Below the pieces are notes generated by a model, which made no database searches, was not told the origin of the DNA, and worked only from the letters and a program-made list of their open reading frames with translations. The translations under genes were made by a program, and so were the position numbers. Source: Hevea brasiliensis (taxonomy: Eukaryota > Streptophyta > Magnoliopsida > Malpighiales > Euphorbiaceae). From it: a stretch of DNA of 64,000 nucleotides. The DNA lies in the NCBI RefSeq assembly GCF_030052815.1, contig NC_079501.1:89260296-89324295 (forward strand), read 5' to 3'. Each line of letters opens with the position of its first letter. Position 1 is the first letter of the stretch. Shown in pieces: positions 34,650 through 46,877 of the stretch.

Positions 34650-36440
34650 AAAAATAGAAAAATACACTTAAGTATCATTAAGTACCACGTGGTTTAATCC
34701 TTTATTAAAAGAGATTAAGGTTCATTTTTTTATACTCAAGGATTTGTGATTTAATACCGTTAACACTTAAAGAACAAAGTTACTGACATCATTAAAAAAA
34801 TGATGACTAAGAGTCAATGTGGCAGGGAAAAATTGACATCCCACTGATGTCAACACTGTGTTAGCATTTTTAATATTTATTTTATTTTGACATTTAAGTA
34901 CAAAAGGTTGTAAACACAAGTCCTGAATTTGCAAAAAAATGGGTTTAATTTTTTTGCACTTGCGAATTTATGCTTTAATGTCATTAGTACTTAAAGAACT
35001 AACATCATTAAAAAAATGATAATTAAGAGCCAATGTGGCAGGAAAAACTGACATCGCACTGATGTCAATGGTATGTTAGCATTTTTAATATTTATTTTAT
35101 TTTGGCACTTAAGTGCAAAAGGTTGTAAACACAAGCCCTGAATTGCCAAAAAATGAAAATCCATGCCCTGAATTGCTAAAAAAATGAAAGCTCATTAAAA
35201 TACAAGATATTTAAGTGTACTTTCCTTTTTTATTTATAAATAAGTCCTTATAACTTGATAAATAAATTCTTAAATATTATAATTTTTTAATAATATAATT
35301 ATAATATAAAAGAAGAGAGAGAAAATTAAATATAATCCCTTTGCCCCTGTATTTGTGCGCGCGCATGTGTATGTATGTGTCTCTTCCTCTCTCTATCTCT
35401 CTCTCCTTTTATATTATTAAATAATTATAATATTTATGGACATGATTACCACATTATCAAAAACATAGTGACATAACATACAAGGGCCCATTGACTAAGT
35501 CTAAGAGCAAGATTATCACTTAGCTTGATTGTATTCAGAATTAAAGAAGTTTGGCTAAACTTGGCTAGTCCATAGGAGTTGGGTGCACGTGAAAGTGTAT
35601 GGACTTAAGTTAAAATAAAGATAATGAGCTGAGTATGAAGAAAATAAGCCCATATGTGTGTAAAAGGAATTTGCTATTTGAAATTGACCAAGTCAAAGAA
35701 ATCAGTTAAAGATTGTAATATTCTGCAAATAGGGAAGGAAATAAGGTTGAAAAGTTGACCAAATCTCCTCAAATTCATGCATCAACTTGTGGGTAGATTT
35801 TTGAATTATTTTTTTAAAGATTCAATATTATTTCTTATTTAAAAGACTATCCAAAGTTCCTATTTAATAATCTTACTATCTTTTTTACATAGTGCTTCTA
35901 ATCAATCTACACAAAGGCCATCTCTTGTAAACTCAAAAGCATTCTAAGCTATTCATTACAATAGAAAGTATTGCTTCTTCTTTCTTATCAAACATTATTT
36001 TTTGTGGCGAAGTTTTGACTTATCATATGAACTCCTTATGTGCCGTCTTCATTGGAATTGTATTCTTTGTAGCGAAATTACTATTATCAAAGTTTACATT
36101 TCATAATTATCCTCTTATTTTTGCCTTTTAATATTGTTGTACTTAATTCACAAAATACTAGTCGAATTTCTTATTTGTCAAAATGTAAGGACTTGTTTGT
36201 AAACAAAATGGGAAACTATACTTAAATGTTCCATAAGTTTATACTTTTAGCGTTCAAGGCCTAAGCTTTCTTTTTTATGACAATTCAGGGCATGTGCTTT
36301 CGGCCTTTTGTACTTAGGTGCTAAAATAAAATAAGTACTAAAATGTTAACATGACATTAACATCGGCGCCATGTTAACTTTTTCCTATAACATTAATACT
36401 TACTTAGCATCCTTTTAATGTTGTTAGTCACTTAGTCCCT
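34650..36440. mobile_element. Foldback element, copy A
   Basis: Left arm (about 34730-35330) and right arm (about 36200-36440) are inverted copies. Shared blocks include GTGGCAGG...TGACAT, TTTATTTTATTTTGGCAC, GGCCCTGAATTGC-like and ATTTATAAATAAG-like stretches. In this copy part of the left arm is itself duplicated in tandem (about 34775-34980 and 34990-35200). The centre is interrupted by a 747-bp segment. Copy B has a simpler version at 53140-54020. No ORF is present; the superfamily is unknown. Confidence 0.72.
35442..36188. mobile_element. 747-bp insertion present only in copy A
   Basis: The segment is flanked by GGAC on both sides (35438-35441 and 36189-36192). Copy B has an uninterrupted TATTTATGGACTTATTTATAAA at the matching place (about 53752). 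It is non-coding. It might be a solo LTR or a non-autonomous element, but its ends (ATGATTACC ... AAATGTAA) do not match any family I recognise. Confidence 0.65.
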
Positions 36441-36989
36441 ATAACATCAATATATATATAAATTGCAACTCATGAGCAAGATATCATCAACCAATAATCC
36501 TATCGGTTGCCAACCTATAATAGAAGAAGAAATATCATGAATAAGCAGCTAAGATTTAGACTCAAACTGAAGAAAATCATAAACACAAGGTTTTCTAAAA
36601 CATGTTAATGCAAATACTCTATGATCCATCATTTGATTCATTAGTCTCTAAAATAATCACATGTAAACATGAGTTGTTAAGTATTTCATAGTTTTAATGC
36701 ACATTATTTGTAAAATAACAAATGCTTCACAAATGGTTGAATTGAATCCTCTAAAGAGCCAAGAACCAAACAACGTGCTTTCATAGTTTTTCTTAAGAGT
36801 AATGAACTCTCTTTATCAGTGTCCAAAAAACACCCAAGTATGGCCCTTAAATATATGATATGGCCACCTTTGGCCAATGGTCATACCTTCTTGTATGGAC
36901 AATACGTAATTGCCATATCGTTACAATAATCACTTCTTTTTTTCTTTTTTAATACGCAAATAGAAAGAGAGTGGATCCAGGTTGACTCA

Positions 36990-37513
36990 AATGGATGACT
37001 TAAACCATATTTCTTTTAAAGAGAGATTGAAGAGTATGACTAAGCTCTTAGCTACAAGAACATCAAAAACACCATCCACCTATATCATTTTTCTTCAATT
37101 CCTAAAGTTTAATATTCAATTGCAACTGTCGATTATGAGATACTGAATCAAAAGCATTATGAAGTTCTTACCAAACTGAATCAAACTGTTCCTCAATTAG
37201 CGAAGAAAGTAACTTGGAAAGGAGTATTTGATCACACTGAAACCAAGTTTGATAAGCAAGATTAGGAACAATTTGATTAGGAGAAGAGGTGGAGGGAATG
37301 GTTTTTGATGGTGTAGAAGAATAACCATCAACAAAGCTATGAAGATTTTGGTAGTTTAGAAGAGGAACAAATTGCATTTTCTAGGCTAAAATATTTTTGG
37401 TATTTAGCTTAACAAAAAAGTTGTGACTTGTGGATGAAGTAGAAAAGGTTGTGGTGGCCATAGCTGGTTGAGAATCAGCAGTTTTGGATGTAATAATCAT
37501 GGCTCTGATACCA
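36990..37513 (-). pseudogene. Copia gag remnant and primer site, copy A
   Basis: In minus orientation a Met-tRNA primer site (TGGTATCAGAGCC, 37501-37513) is followed by an N-terminal gag. 37168-37377 reads PLLNYQNLHSFVDGY, NLAYQTWFQCDQILLSKLLSS, the Ty1/copia gag signature. Further on (about 37000-37160) LQLNIKL-ELKKNDIG-like sequence continues gag with stops. No pol is present, so this is the 5' fragment of an old copia element. Confidence 0.8.
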
Positions 37514-37916
37514 AGTAAATGATAATGATTAAAAAGGTTTTTTGTGCATTGATTGAGCAATGGAGTTACAACTTATATAGGAATTACAAACAAAGGAAAT
37601 GCTAAGAAGCAAATATTATGATAAGAGATGAGAAACAGATAAAGCTAAAAAGATTTATACAAATAATACAAGTGGTTAAAGAGAGAAATGAATGTATATC
37701 CTTAACTTTCCTTGCAGACAATACAACCTGGCCCAAATAAACATTAACCACCGCTCTTAAGCCACCATAGAGGACCCTTATAAATAATACAGGTGGTTAA
37801 AGAGAGAAATGAATGTATATTTTTAACTTTCCTCGTAAACAATATAACCTAGCCCAAATAAACATGAACTGCCACTCTTAAGCCACCATAGAGGACCCTT
37901 GCATTATTGCAGTATC
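37514..37916 (-). repeat. Copia LTR remnant, copy A, with internal duplication
   Basis: Corresponds to the 309-bp LTR at 55761-56069 in copy B. The sequence around ACAAATAATACAAGTGGTTA...GAGGACCCTT is present twice in tandem here (about 37661-37780 and 37781-37905) but once in copy B, which explains the greater length. The end dinucleotides have decayed. Confidence 0.72.
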
Positions 37917-38541
37917 TATAGAGCAAGGTAAGGTATCCATGAGACAACACCACATGAAATGTTAGACTTGCAATGGAAGTAGCAAAAACCAAACCAATTT
38001 CAATCCTTACCAAGCAAAGGACTAGCTAAAGAGACATCATATTAGAATTAGTCCATCCTTGAGTCAAAACATATCCTGACTTCATAAAATAAATCCCATT
38101 CTTATATTGAGACCAAAAAGAGTATCTAGTGGAAAGAAAAAAAAAAAGGCTCAAATTAATCTTTGACTCAAAAGAAAGGAAAACCTATCTCATCATATCA
38201 ACCTTTAATGTCCTATTGACTCTATTAATAAGCACATCCAATATAGTAGTTAGCGAAAGAACTTCTATAGTAACTTTTTCACATGAGGACCACCATTCAA
38301 CTAGTTATCAGATGAAACATTAATAGAGCAACCATCACAACATGCCAGCATAGACCTTACAGAGATTAAATTAATAAAATTAGAAGGTTTGTCTAAAATT
38401 ATAAAAAGCTTATAAAGGTTTTGATTTTTTTTGCATTTAGACTTTATGTTTATTGAAAAGTGTAAGTCAAGTTGGAGGAATTGTAAATAAGAGAAGAAAT
38501 ATAAGTGATGTAAGGAGATGACTTACTTTAATTCATTTGTA

Positions 38542-38546
38542 GTCGG
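38542..38546. repeat. Target site duplication GTCGG, left
   Basis: GTCGG directly before the LTR; repeated at 48382-48386 directly after the other LTR. Confidence 0.93.
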
Positions 38547-40048
38547 TGATGTATGCATTTTATGTCATCATTTAGGTATAATTTTTGCATATAATTTATC
38601 CTTGTTCATAGCTATTACTATAGATATTAGCATATATTTAGTCAATTTTGCCTTTTTACACTTTTTAGTTTAATTTTTGGAATTTATTTGTTTTGTAGGT
38701 TAAATTTGAAGAATTTTGGTGTATTTTGATCAGAGCAGCCATTTGAAAGAAATTAGAGTTGAATTGCAAAATTTTAAAATTAAGTTGAAGAAATCGAAAG
38801 TTGCACAACCTGTGACTTGTGTCACAGGTTGTGTCGTTGTCAGATATGAAGTTTTTCTCGGGTAGAAGGTTTCACAACCTGCGACACAAGGCACGATACA
38901 ACCGATTCAGCTTGTGTCCTTTTAATGAAAATGGTTGACGTGGCACTTTCGTCCCTCTGATTTAATACATCACTTTCTCCAGAATCTTCTGCCTTTTTAC
39001 CCATTCTAGGGCAGACCTCTGAACCATATCAAAACTTCTTTTTCTCTTTCTTTCCAAAAGAATGAGAAAAAGAGGGAGATTTTGCAAGAGAGAGAGAGAG
39101 AGGAAGAGGAGCTCGTGAAATCGTTTTGCAGCAGCAGCAGAGGACGTTTTCTGCAACACTCCAGCAGCAGATTCTTTATCATTTTATTGGGTTTTTCTGT
39201 TCCTTAGCTTAGATTTTCATTATTTCTTCATTTATATACTTGGGTTTGTCTTGAAATCATGATTTGTAAGTAGATCTTTGAGATTCTAGAGATGGGTTTG
39301 TAAATATTGCTTTATATTGTGGCTTTTGAACTGATTTAGTCATTTAAATGAGATTTGCTGCATTTTGATTTATTGCTTGTGAGTTTGTTGCCTTGCTTGA
39401 TGAATGGGCCCTCATTAAGTTAAGTTTTAATCATTGACAGATGGACTAAAAAGTGAATGTTTGGGATAAGTAATCTTGCAATAAACTTAGTTTTCTTGGT
39501 GTTGGAGATAAGCTAAGAAGATTAAGGGGACTTTCAAAAAATCAATTAGAACTTTAATTGGGTTTTTATCAGGTTTGAAATACTATGAAAATACGGTTTG
39601 ATTTGATGAATACCAACTTTGAAATGCTTGCAAAATGTTTCAAAGAACTAAGAATTGATTTCCCTCAAAATTGCAATTCTCATGTGTTTGGCTAAATTTG
39701 GGATAAACTACATGCAAACAATATTGAAAACCCTATCTCTAGAATCACTTTAATTTTTATTGAATTTAGATTGAATTCCTCCCAATTTCATAATTAGCAA
39801 TTTCAATCTAAATTTTGGTAATCTAGTTTAATTAATTTAGTTAATTATTTGATTTAGCTTAAATTCCTCAAATACCAATTTTAAATTTTAAATTTCATTT
39901 TTTTTATATCTTTAAATTTTACCATTCTAATTAGCTTATCCTTTTATTTTCAATTTAAGCACAATTCCATATGGGAACGATATTATTTTTAAAACTATAC
40001 TACTGTGACTCGTGCACTTGCGGAAGCTATTTCACAGTTAACACATCA
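38547..40048 (+). repeat. 5' LTR of the deleted Athila-type element
   Basis: TG...CA ends (TGATGTATGC ... ACACATCA). About 20 differences from the 3' LTR in the first 330 bp or so by eye. Contains a shortened hairpin at 38805-38832 (arms ACAACCTGTGAC / GTCACAGGTTGT). Confidence 0.94.
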
Positions 40049-40054
40049 AGTTTT

Positions 40055-40072
40055 TGACGCCGTTGCAGGAGA
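40055..40072 (+). other. Degenerate tRNA-Asp primer site
   Basis: TGACGCCGTTGCAGGAGA, 6 bp after the LTR. It differs from the site at 21514-21531 at a few positions (including the second G of TGGCGCC), so priming by tRNA-Asp is probably impaired. Confidence 0.85.
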
Positions 40073-40179
40073 ATTGTCTGTTTTTAAGTTGGATTTTAAT
40101 TGTTTTAAACTGATTAGAATTTTTATTTTCTTTTATTTTCACTGCTGTTTCTTGTATTTTTCAGGTACTTTTCTTGTTT

Positions 40180-41939
40180 ATGAGACGATTGAAAAGCACA
40201 AGTGACAGTTCAACCCTGAAATTAAAAAATTATGTCGAGCCAACAAAAAGGAATCTAAGAGGAGAAATGAAGCAGAAAAAGAAGAACAACAAAGGTTTAA
40301 CCAAGAGGAAAAAATTGAAAATATGGAGAATCAAAATAGAGCTATTGGTGGAGATAATAGAGGAAATGAGCAAAATAAGTAGAATGAAGTTGTTAATCAA
40401 AATGATCCTCAGAGAAGATCCATGTTAGATTATGCTTTTCCTAGATGTGCAAATGTGAGATATAACAAACCTATCATTAGAGCTAATCAATTTGAGTTAA
40501 AGACTGGTCTCATTCAAATGGTTCAGAATTCACAATTTGGAGGTAGTCCACTTGAAAATCCTCATTCTCATTTGAAGAAATTTTTTATGATATGTGGTAC
40601 ATAAAGGCAGCCTGGAGTTTCAGATGAAGTGATTCGGCTCACCTTATTTCCATTCTCTCTTCGGGATTCAGCATTAGAGTGGTATGACTCACTTCCACAA
40701 GCGACTATAGCTACTTGAGAGCAGCTATCTCAGGCTTTTCTATCTCAGTTTTTCCCACTTGGGAAGACCACTCATTTGAGGAATTTGATGGTAGCTTTTA
40801 AACCAAGGGATGATGAAACTTTGTATGAATCTTGGATGAGATTTAAGGAGCTTGAAAGGCAATGTCCTCATCATGAAATACCCAAATGGATGATTGTTCA
40901 GAATTTCTACACCAGAGTTACTCCATCCATAAGAAACACAATTGATTCACAAGCAGGAGGAGATTTCATGAGAATGACAAGTGAAGAATCCTATGATTTA
41001 TTAGAGAAGATTGCTCATAATACCCATTTATGGGGAAATCCTAGAGCACTTGAGCCAAAGAAGGCTGGGATTTATGAACTTGACTCAGTTAGCTACATGA
41101 ATGCAAGATTTGATCAGTTAACTCAGCTTCTTAGTGATTTTTGCACAAAGGCAACAACCTCAACTCCTACAACTATGCAACAAGTTGCCTACACAAATGG
41201 AACCCAAAGTTGTGGAGTTGATTACTCTTCTTATGGTGATGATTATTTGCAAGAACAAGCTGCTTATGCAGGAGGTTATCAACAAAAACCTATGGGAAAT
41301 TCTTACTCTAATGTGAACAACTCAACATGGAGACCATAATCAACTTTTGCTCAACAAGGTCAAAGCTCAAATTGTGCTCATAACCAGCAGTATATGCAGC
41401 AAAATAGGCCTTAATTTCAGCCTCAATTTCAGCCCATAAGGCAGCCACAACCTGGATATCAAGCAAAAGCACAACAATCCCTTCCACCTCATGAACCGAA
41501 GCCAACCTTAGAAAGCATGATGGAGAAATTTTTTGCTGAACAAAGCAAGATGAATAGAAAATTGGAGGAAGAAATGCAACACATGAGACAAACCATGGAT
41601 CAATTACAAGCCCACAATCATATGTTGGAGACTCAATTGGCTCAACAAGCGAGCTCATCAGGAAGTAAATCCTATGGCAAACTACCTAGCCAACCACAAA
41701 ACCCTCATGAACAATGTAAGGTTGTGACTTTGAGAAATGGTAAGAAAGTTGGTCAAGAGAGTGAAAACAAGAGAGAAGAAAAAGAGAGCACAAAAGAAAA
41801 AATTCAGTTGAGAGCAACAAAAATGAAAAAGAAGAAGAAAGCAAAAGTGAGCAAGATGAGGGAGAGAAACCATACATCCCACCTGAGCCTTTCAAGCCCA
41901 CCCTTCCCTACCCTCAAAGATTCATCAAGCATAAGCTAG
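40180..41939 (+). pseudogene. Gag of the deleted Athila-type element
   Basis: Starts MRRLKSTSDS at 40180. A frameshift occurs soon after, then the frame of the first element is recovered (KLCRANKKESKRRNEAEKEE) with a stop at about 40379. Unlike that element it keeps the CAG codon in NDPQRRS. The core runs 40422-41339 with stops near 40602 and 40717: LDYAFPRCANV, GGSPLENPHSHLKKF, ETLYESWMRFKELERQCPHHE, YMNARFDQLTQLLSDFCTK. The linker at 41517-41939 has MRQTMDQLQAHNHMLETQLAQ and NPHEQCKVVTL. Confidence 0.88.
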
Positions 41940-42632
41940 ACAAACAATTTGGTAAATTTCTTGAAGTGCTAAAGAAGTTGTATATCAATGTGCCATTCAC
42001 TGAGGCACTATCCCAAATGCCAAGTTATGCCAAGTTTTTGAAGGAGATTCTTACCAACAAGAGAAGGCTAGAAGATTATGATACCATCAACTTGGGAGAG
42101 CAATGTAGTGCTATAATTAATTCAGAAGAAGTTACCTCCTAAACTCAAAGATCTGGTTGTGTTTTCCATTCCTTGTTATATAGGTGATAATTGTGTGGCA
42201 AATGCCTTATGTGACCTTGGAGCTAGTGTTAGCCTAATGCCACTTTCAATATATGAGAAGTTGAATATGGGAGAGTTGAAGCCCACAAACATGTATCTTT
42301 CATTGGCTGACCGTTCAATTAAGTATCCAGAAGGCATTCTAGAAAATGTGCCTATCAAGGTTGGAAAATTCTATATTCCGGTAGACTTTGTCATTTTAGA
42401 TATGGAAGAAGACACAAAAATTCCTATCTTATTGGGAAGACCCTTTTCGGCAACAGCTGGTGCATTAATTGATGTAAAGGGTGAGAAATTGACACTTAGA
42501 GTGGGAGATGATCAAATGATATTCAACATCAATCCAGCCATGAAAAAGAAACATGAAGAAGTTGAGTCTTGTTTGTGGGTAGACATTATTGATGAGATTG
42601 TTCAAGAGCATTTTAGAAAAAGCTATCTATAA
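41940..42632 (+). pseudogene. Protease region of the deleted Athila-type element
   Basis: Open from 42159 to 42632. ALCDLGASVSLMPLSIYEK carries the active site (DLGA), followed by IKVGKFYIPVDFVILDMEED and IPILLGRPFSATAGALIDV. Upstream (41940-42158) LSQMPSYAKFLKEILTNKRR is recognisable but loses frame near 42120. The protease domain itself looks less damaged than in the other element. Confidence 0.85.
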
Positions 42633-42761
42633 GACCCTCTTGAAAATTGCTTAGTCCATGGTGGGAGCATTGATGATGACAATCACAACATAGCTGATTT
42701 TGCATAACACTTGGAGAGCTCTCCACCACATCCTGAAGCCACAATTTTTTAGCTTGAAGAA

Positions 42762-43120
42762 GTGCAAACTTTGGAGATTAAACCACCATCATTAAAGGTA
42801 GAAGATGCCCTAAAGGTAGATCTTAAACCTCTTCCTTCCAACCTCAAGTATGCCTTTCTTGGACCTAATGGAACATATCCTACTATAATTAATGCATCTT
42901 TGACTGATATTGAGATTGAAAAATTATTGAGAGTTTTGAGAGAATATAGGAGAGTTTTGGGTTATGCAATTGACGATATAAAGGGAATTAGTCCAACAAT
43001 CTGTATGCATAGGATTTCCTAGAGTCAAATAGTAGACCTTCTATTGAACACCAAAGAAGATTAAATCCTACAAGGAAGGATGTTGTGAAAAAGGAAATCC
43101 TGAAATTATAAACTGCTGGA
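42762..43120 (+). pseudogene. RT N-terminal fragment up to the deletion junction
   Basis: Matches the pre-RT/RT start of the other element (LKYAFLGPNGTYPTIINASL, LRVLREYRRVLGYAIDDIKG, then [25 protein letters not shown]) and stops at 43120, inside what should be LLAAGMIYP. A frameshift lies near 43020. No palm motifs remain. Confidence 0.85.
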
Positions 43121-43433
43121 CACAAAAGATTTTTTGCAACTTGATGAGTTAGAAGAATTGAGACTTGATGCTTATGAAAATGCTAGGATCTATAAAGAAA
43201 GAACTAAAAAATGGCATGATAAGCATATCAAGAAAAAGGACTTTAAAGAAGGAGATTTTGTGCTCTTATTCAATTCAAGGTTGAAATTTTTTCCAGGAAA
43301 ATTAAAATCAAGGTGGTCATGTTCATTTAAAGTTGTGAAAGTTTTCCCTCATGGTGCTGTGGAAATTTTTAGTGAAAAATCTGATATATTTCAAGGTAAA
43401 TGGGCAAAGGTTAAGGCATTATTCAGTTGGTGA
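43113..43433 (+). pseudogene. Integrase C-terminal fragment after the deletion
   Basis: Directly after the junction the sequence matches the end of integrase ([49 protein letters not shown]). The DDE core is gone. Open from 43134 to 43433. Confidence 0.87.
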
Positions 43434-44019
43434 GCCAATTGAGAAGATAGCAACCTGCTATCTCTCTCATTCTCCATAAAATTTTGGTTGAGTAAGGTCA
43501 AGTTAAAGGCCTAAACTTAGCATTTCTGGGCATAAATCACAATTTTTCATTAATTCTTTATTTCTTTCATATATTTGTTTTAAGTTTTTCCATACTCTTT
43601 ATTTAGAGTTTGACATTGTTCTAATTTTCTTGTGCAGATGGGATACAATTCATTGCAAGCAAATGAGCATTAGTCATTTTGTTTTTATTCTAGTTTTAAA
43701 TTTCAGCTTTAAATTTTAGTTTTAAATTTGTTCACTTATACTTTTCATCTTTCTATTGTTGATTATTTGCTAGTCGATTTTGCAGAACTCATTGCCCTTT
43801 TTGTTAATTTTAAGAGGAAGTTTTTCCAAACTTTGTCATCTTGGCTTAAAAAGAAAATTATTTGAATGTGGATGTGTGAATTGGTGCTTTAAAAATTTTT
43901 AATGAGTGTTTGATGAACATAGCAGGTTGAGCAATTAGAATTCATGTTATGAATGTCTGATTACTTGAAATTTAATTTGTTTCAATTTTTTTCAGGTACT
44001 GTGTAATTTTGTCAAATTT

Positions 44020-44242
44020 GGGCAGAAAATTTCACAACCTGCGGCACAATCAATTTTAGTTATGTCGTAACTTGTGTTCACTGAGCGCAATTTGGGCAGA
44101 AGGTTTCACAACCTGCGGCACAATCGATTTTGGTTGTGTCGTAGCTTGTATTCACTAGGCAACATTTGGGCAGAAAGTTTCACAACTTTTGGCACAACTT
44201 ACATCCCTGTGTTTTAACTTGTGTCGTTTATTTGGTTTTACA
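44020..44242 (+). repeat. Three 74-bp tandem units sharing an LTR motif
   Basis: Units begin GGCAGAAAATTTCACAACCT, GGCAGAAGGTTTCACAACCT and GGCAGAAAGTTTCACAAC at about 44021, 44095 and 44169. A 24-base stretch at 44094-44117 is identical to 47195-47218 inside the 3' LTR. The region is non-coding, between integrase and env-like positions. Confidence 0.85.
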
Positions 44243-44691
44243 GGTTGACAACTCAATTCACCAGAATGGGCCTGCGACCAACCCCATGCCCAAAAGTCCA
44301 CTAACCCATTTGATTTAAAAAAAAAAAAAGAAAAAAAAACACTAACTAACTAAACCAAATCCATTCCCAAGAGCCCATTATCATTTCCTTTTTACCAAAA
44401 AACCTACCCCTAACTAACAAAGCCCAAAGCCCATAACCCATATTCAAAACCCCTCACTTTTACTCCCTAACCTGAACCCATACTCGATACCCAAAATCCC
44501 CACTACCCCCTTCTTTCTCTCGTTATAACCCCCGACATAACCATAATCTCCGCCCCTGTTCCTTCCCTCACGCCACAATTCTCGCCATAACCCAAGACCC
44601 ACAACCACATTCTTCTTCTTCTACTCCTTCCTCGTCTCCTTCTTCTTTGTTTTTTTTTTTTTTTTGGCTCTTTCTCTTCCATTTTCGCCAT

Positions 44692-44830
44692 GACCGATTC
44701 CCTTCTTTCCTTGAAAACTCTCCTCCCCAACTCCACAGCAATCACCAAAAGCACCACCACCTCTACCAGATGGCAAGGGAAAAGGAGTTATCATTCGTGA
44801 CTGACCAGCTTTTAGTTTCAGTTTACATAT
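44692..44830 (+). pseudogene. Env-like ORF remnant
   Basis: ATGACCGATTCCC... corresponds to the env-like ORF start in the other element (MADSTLSFENS), but after about 40 bp it joins sequence from that ORF's downstream end (CCACAGCAATCACCAAAAG, DGKGKGVFIRD-like coding in the other copy). Essentially the whole conserved core is absent. Confidence 0.78.
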
Positions 44831-46865
44831 TTCGTGTCTTTATTTTAGTTGCTTAATTAATTAGTGTTTTTAGCGACTTGTTTATTTAATATTTTGCTTG
44901 TGTTGCTTTTCTTTTATTTGAAACATTTGTCATTCAGTATTTTTTTTTTTAGTTACTCATAAGTACATTTTTCTTTTGAATCTTTAGTGCTTTGCTCACT
45001 TGCTTTTGATATGCTACTTCGGAGTTTCACTTGATGAGTGGATATCTCATGGTTATATTTTTTGAAGCTTAACCTCCCTATTTCAACTTTTTGAGTTTAA
45101 TTGCTTTAATGGATTCCATTCCACTATTTTTTTTGCAATGAGTGTAGCAGCTGTCCAAATTTTATTTAATTAAATTGGCTGCACCTTCAATGAGGTAACA
45201 ATTCTTATCTTAGCTTGTGTCATTTTCAGCACAAGTTGTGCTACCACTTATGAAACAGGGTACCTCTTATCCACTTTAGGCTTACATATCCATTCTTTAT
45301 GCACATAATAGCTACCTATTTCCTGCACAGTATTTGAGAGAACCTATTGAATTTATAGCCAAATTATCCCATTCCTTACAATCTTTTAACATTGAGGACA
45401 ATGTCCAATCTGAGTATGGGAGAGAGGGTAAATTTTTTGCAAAAATTATTTTTCCTTTTCATTTGCATATAGTGACATACTCATTCATTAATTCATACTT
45501 GTACATATTCATATATATACACTGCATATAGCTTCATATACTTAGTTATGCATACTTAGTTGCATATAGGTTCATTATACATTTATACATTCATGCATTT
45601 CATTTATTCATTTAAAATTTTTGGATTTTTTAAACCAATCTTTGAATTCCAGAAGTTGCTTATTCAAGCAATCTAACTTGCCTTTAGATGGTTAGTGGAA
45701 TGAAAGTTTCCAGTTGGGTATAAAGTCTTAAGCATTATTCTTTCTCTTACTTAATAGCTGAAAATTAATATATTCATCTAGGTAAGCAGATTCTGATTAG
45801 TTATTTTGAGTTTTTGAGTGCCTGAATAAGCCTTTAAGGAAGAAAATGGTCATTGTCGTCTCACCATTCCTAGAACAAGCATCTTAGATCTTTCAAAGTG
45901 AAATTTTTAACTTGCATTTTATAAGAATATGATTTAGGCATTCCTTCATATTTTAAACCTCACATTTAGCCTTAACCTACCTTAATTTTATTTCAACCAT
46001 TGCAAACCCCCCTTGAACCTTAATTCCCTAATTTCTTTGGAACCCAAATCATTTACCTAGCCATAAAACCTAAACACTACCACCTATTTATGAGAATAAT
46101 ATTTTAGCAATTAAGTGCACATAAAAAAAAAAACTTGGAGGATTGAAATATCTTGAAAAGTGCTAGAGTAATTGTGAAAAACTGATAAAAAAAAAGGGTC
46201 ACCAAAAAATCCCAAAGGTAATTTTGGGTGTAACATGAAATAGGGACAAGTACAAAATCAAAAGAGTATAAAAAGTAGTTCCTTTATATAATCACTGTGA
46301 TAGTACTTGAGATTCATTGTGAATTTCTTTCCTCTTGATAAAAAAAAAAAAAGAATATTGGATGCACTTTGAGTTTTATGATTAATATTATTCTCATATT
46401 TTATTTTCCTTATTGCCTTTCTTTGTTAACCACAATTTTACCTTATTTGACCCCATTATAACCCTTAAAAGACCTAATGATTCTTTGAAAAATGCTTGTT
46501 ACATTAGTGGAGTTAGATCTTTTATGCTTGCATATGGGTTTGGCAATATAATCCTCCATACATTACTCACCATCTAATTGAGACACATTGGCTATCTATT
46601 CCATTTAGGTTTGTTTAGGCACAATTGACTCTTGTAGTTGGTTGGTATTTGTTGCTTGGGTTGATTGGTTAATTCTTAGCTATTCTGTAATTGTTGAGAG
46701 TGATTGCTTCATTCTTTGTGCTTTGCTAGTGGGAATTTGGAATATTGGTGGCTAGAGGTAAGTTAGTGGTTTGGATTAGTGATTTTTGTGTTTTCAAAGA
46801 CTGATTCTATTCCCTTCCAAATGAGTTTTAATGAAATTTTGCTTGGGGACAAGCAAGAGTTTGAG
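44831..46865 (+). other. 3' non-coding region of the deleted element
   Basis: Colinear in reverse with 11071-13130 of the first Athila element. No ORF of note; contains AT-rich and poly-T/A runs. Confidence 0.75.
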
Positions 46866-46877
46866 TATGGGAGAATT
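46866..46877 (+). other. Polypurine tract
   Basis: TATGGGAGAATT immediately before the 3' LTR start TGATGCATGC. Confidence 0.82.

Noticed and set aside
44020..44242. CRISPR-like array
   Set aside because: The units are contiguous diverged tandem repeats within a plant retrotransposon, with no unique spacers.
44503..44856. Basic Arg/Lys-rich open frames on both strands
   Set aside because: Composition artefact of the pyrimidine-rich stretch before the env-like remnant.
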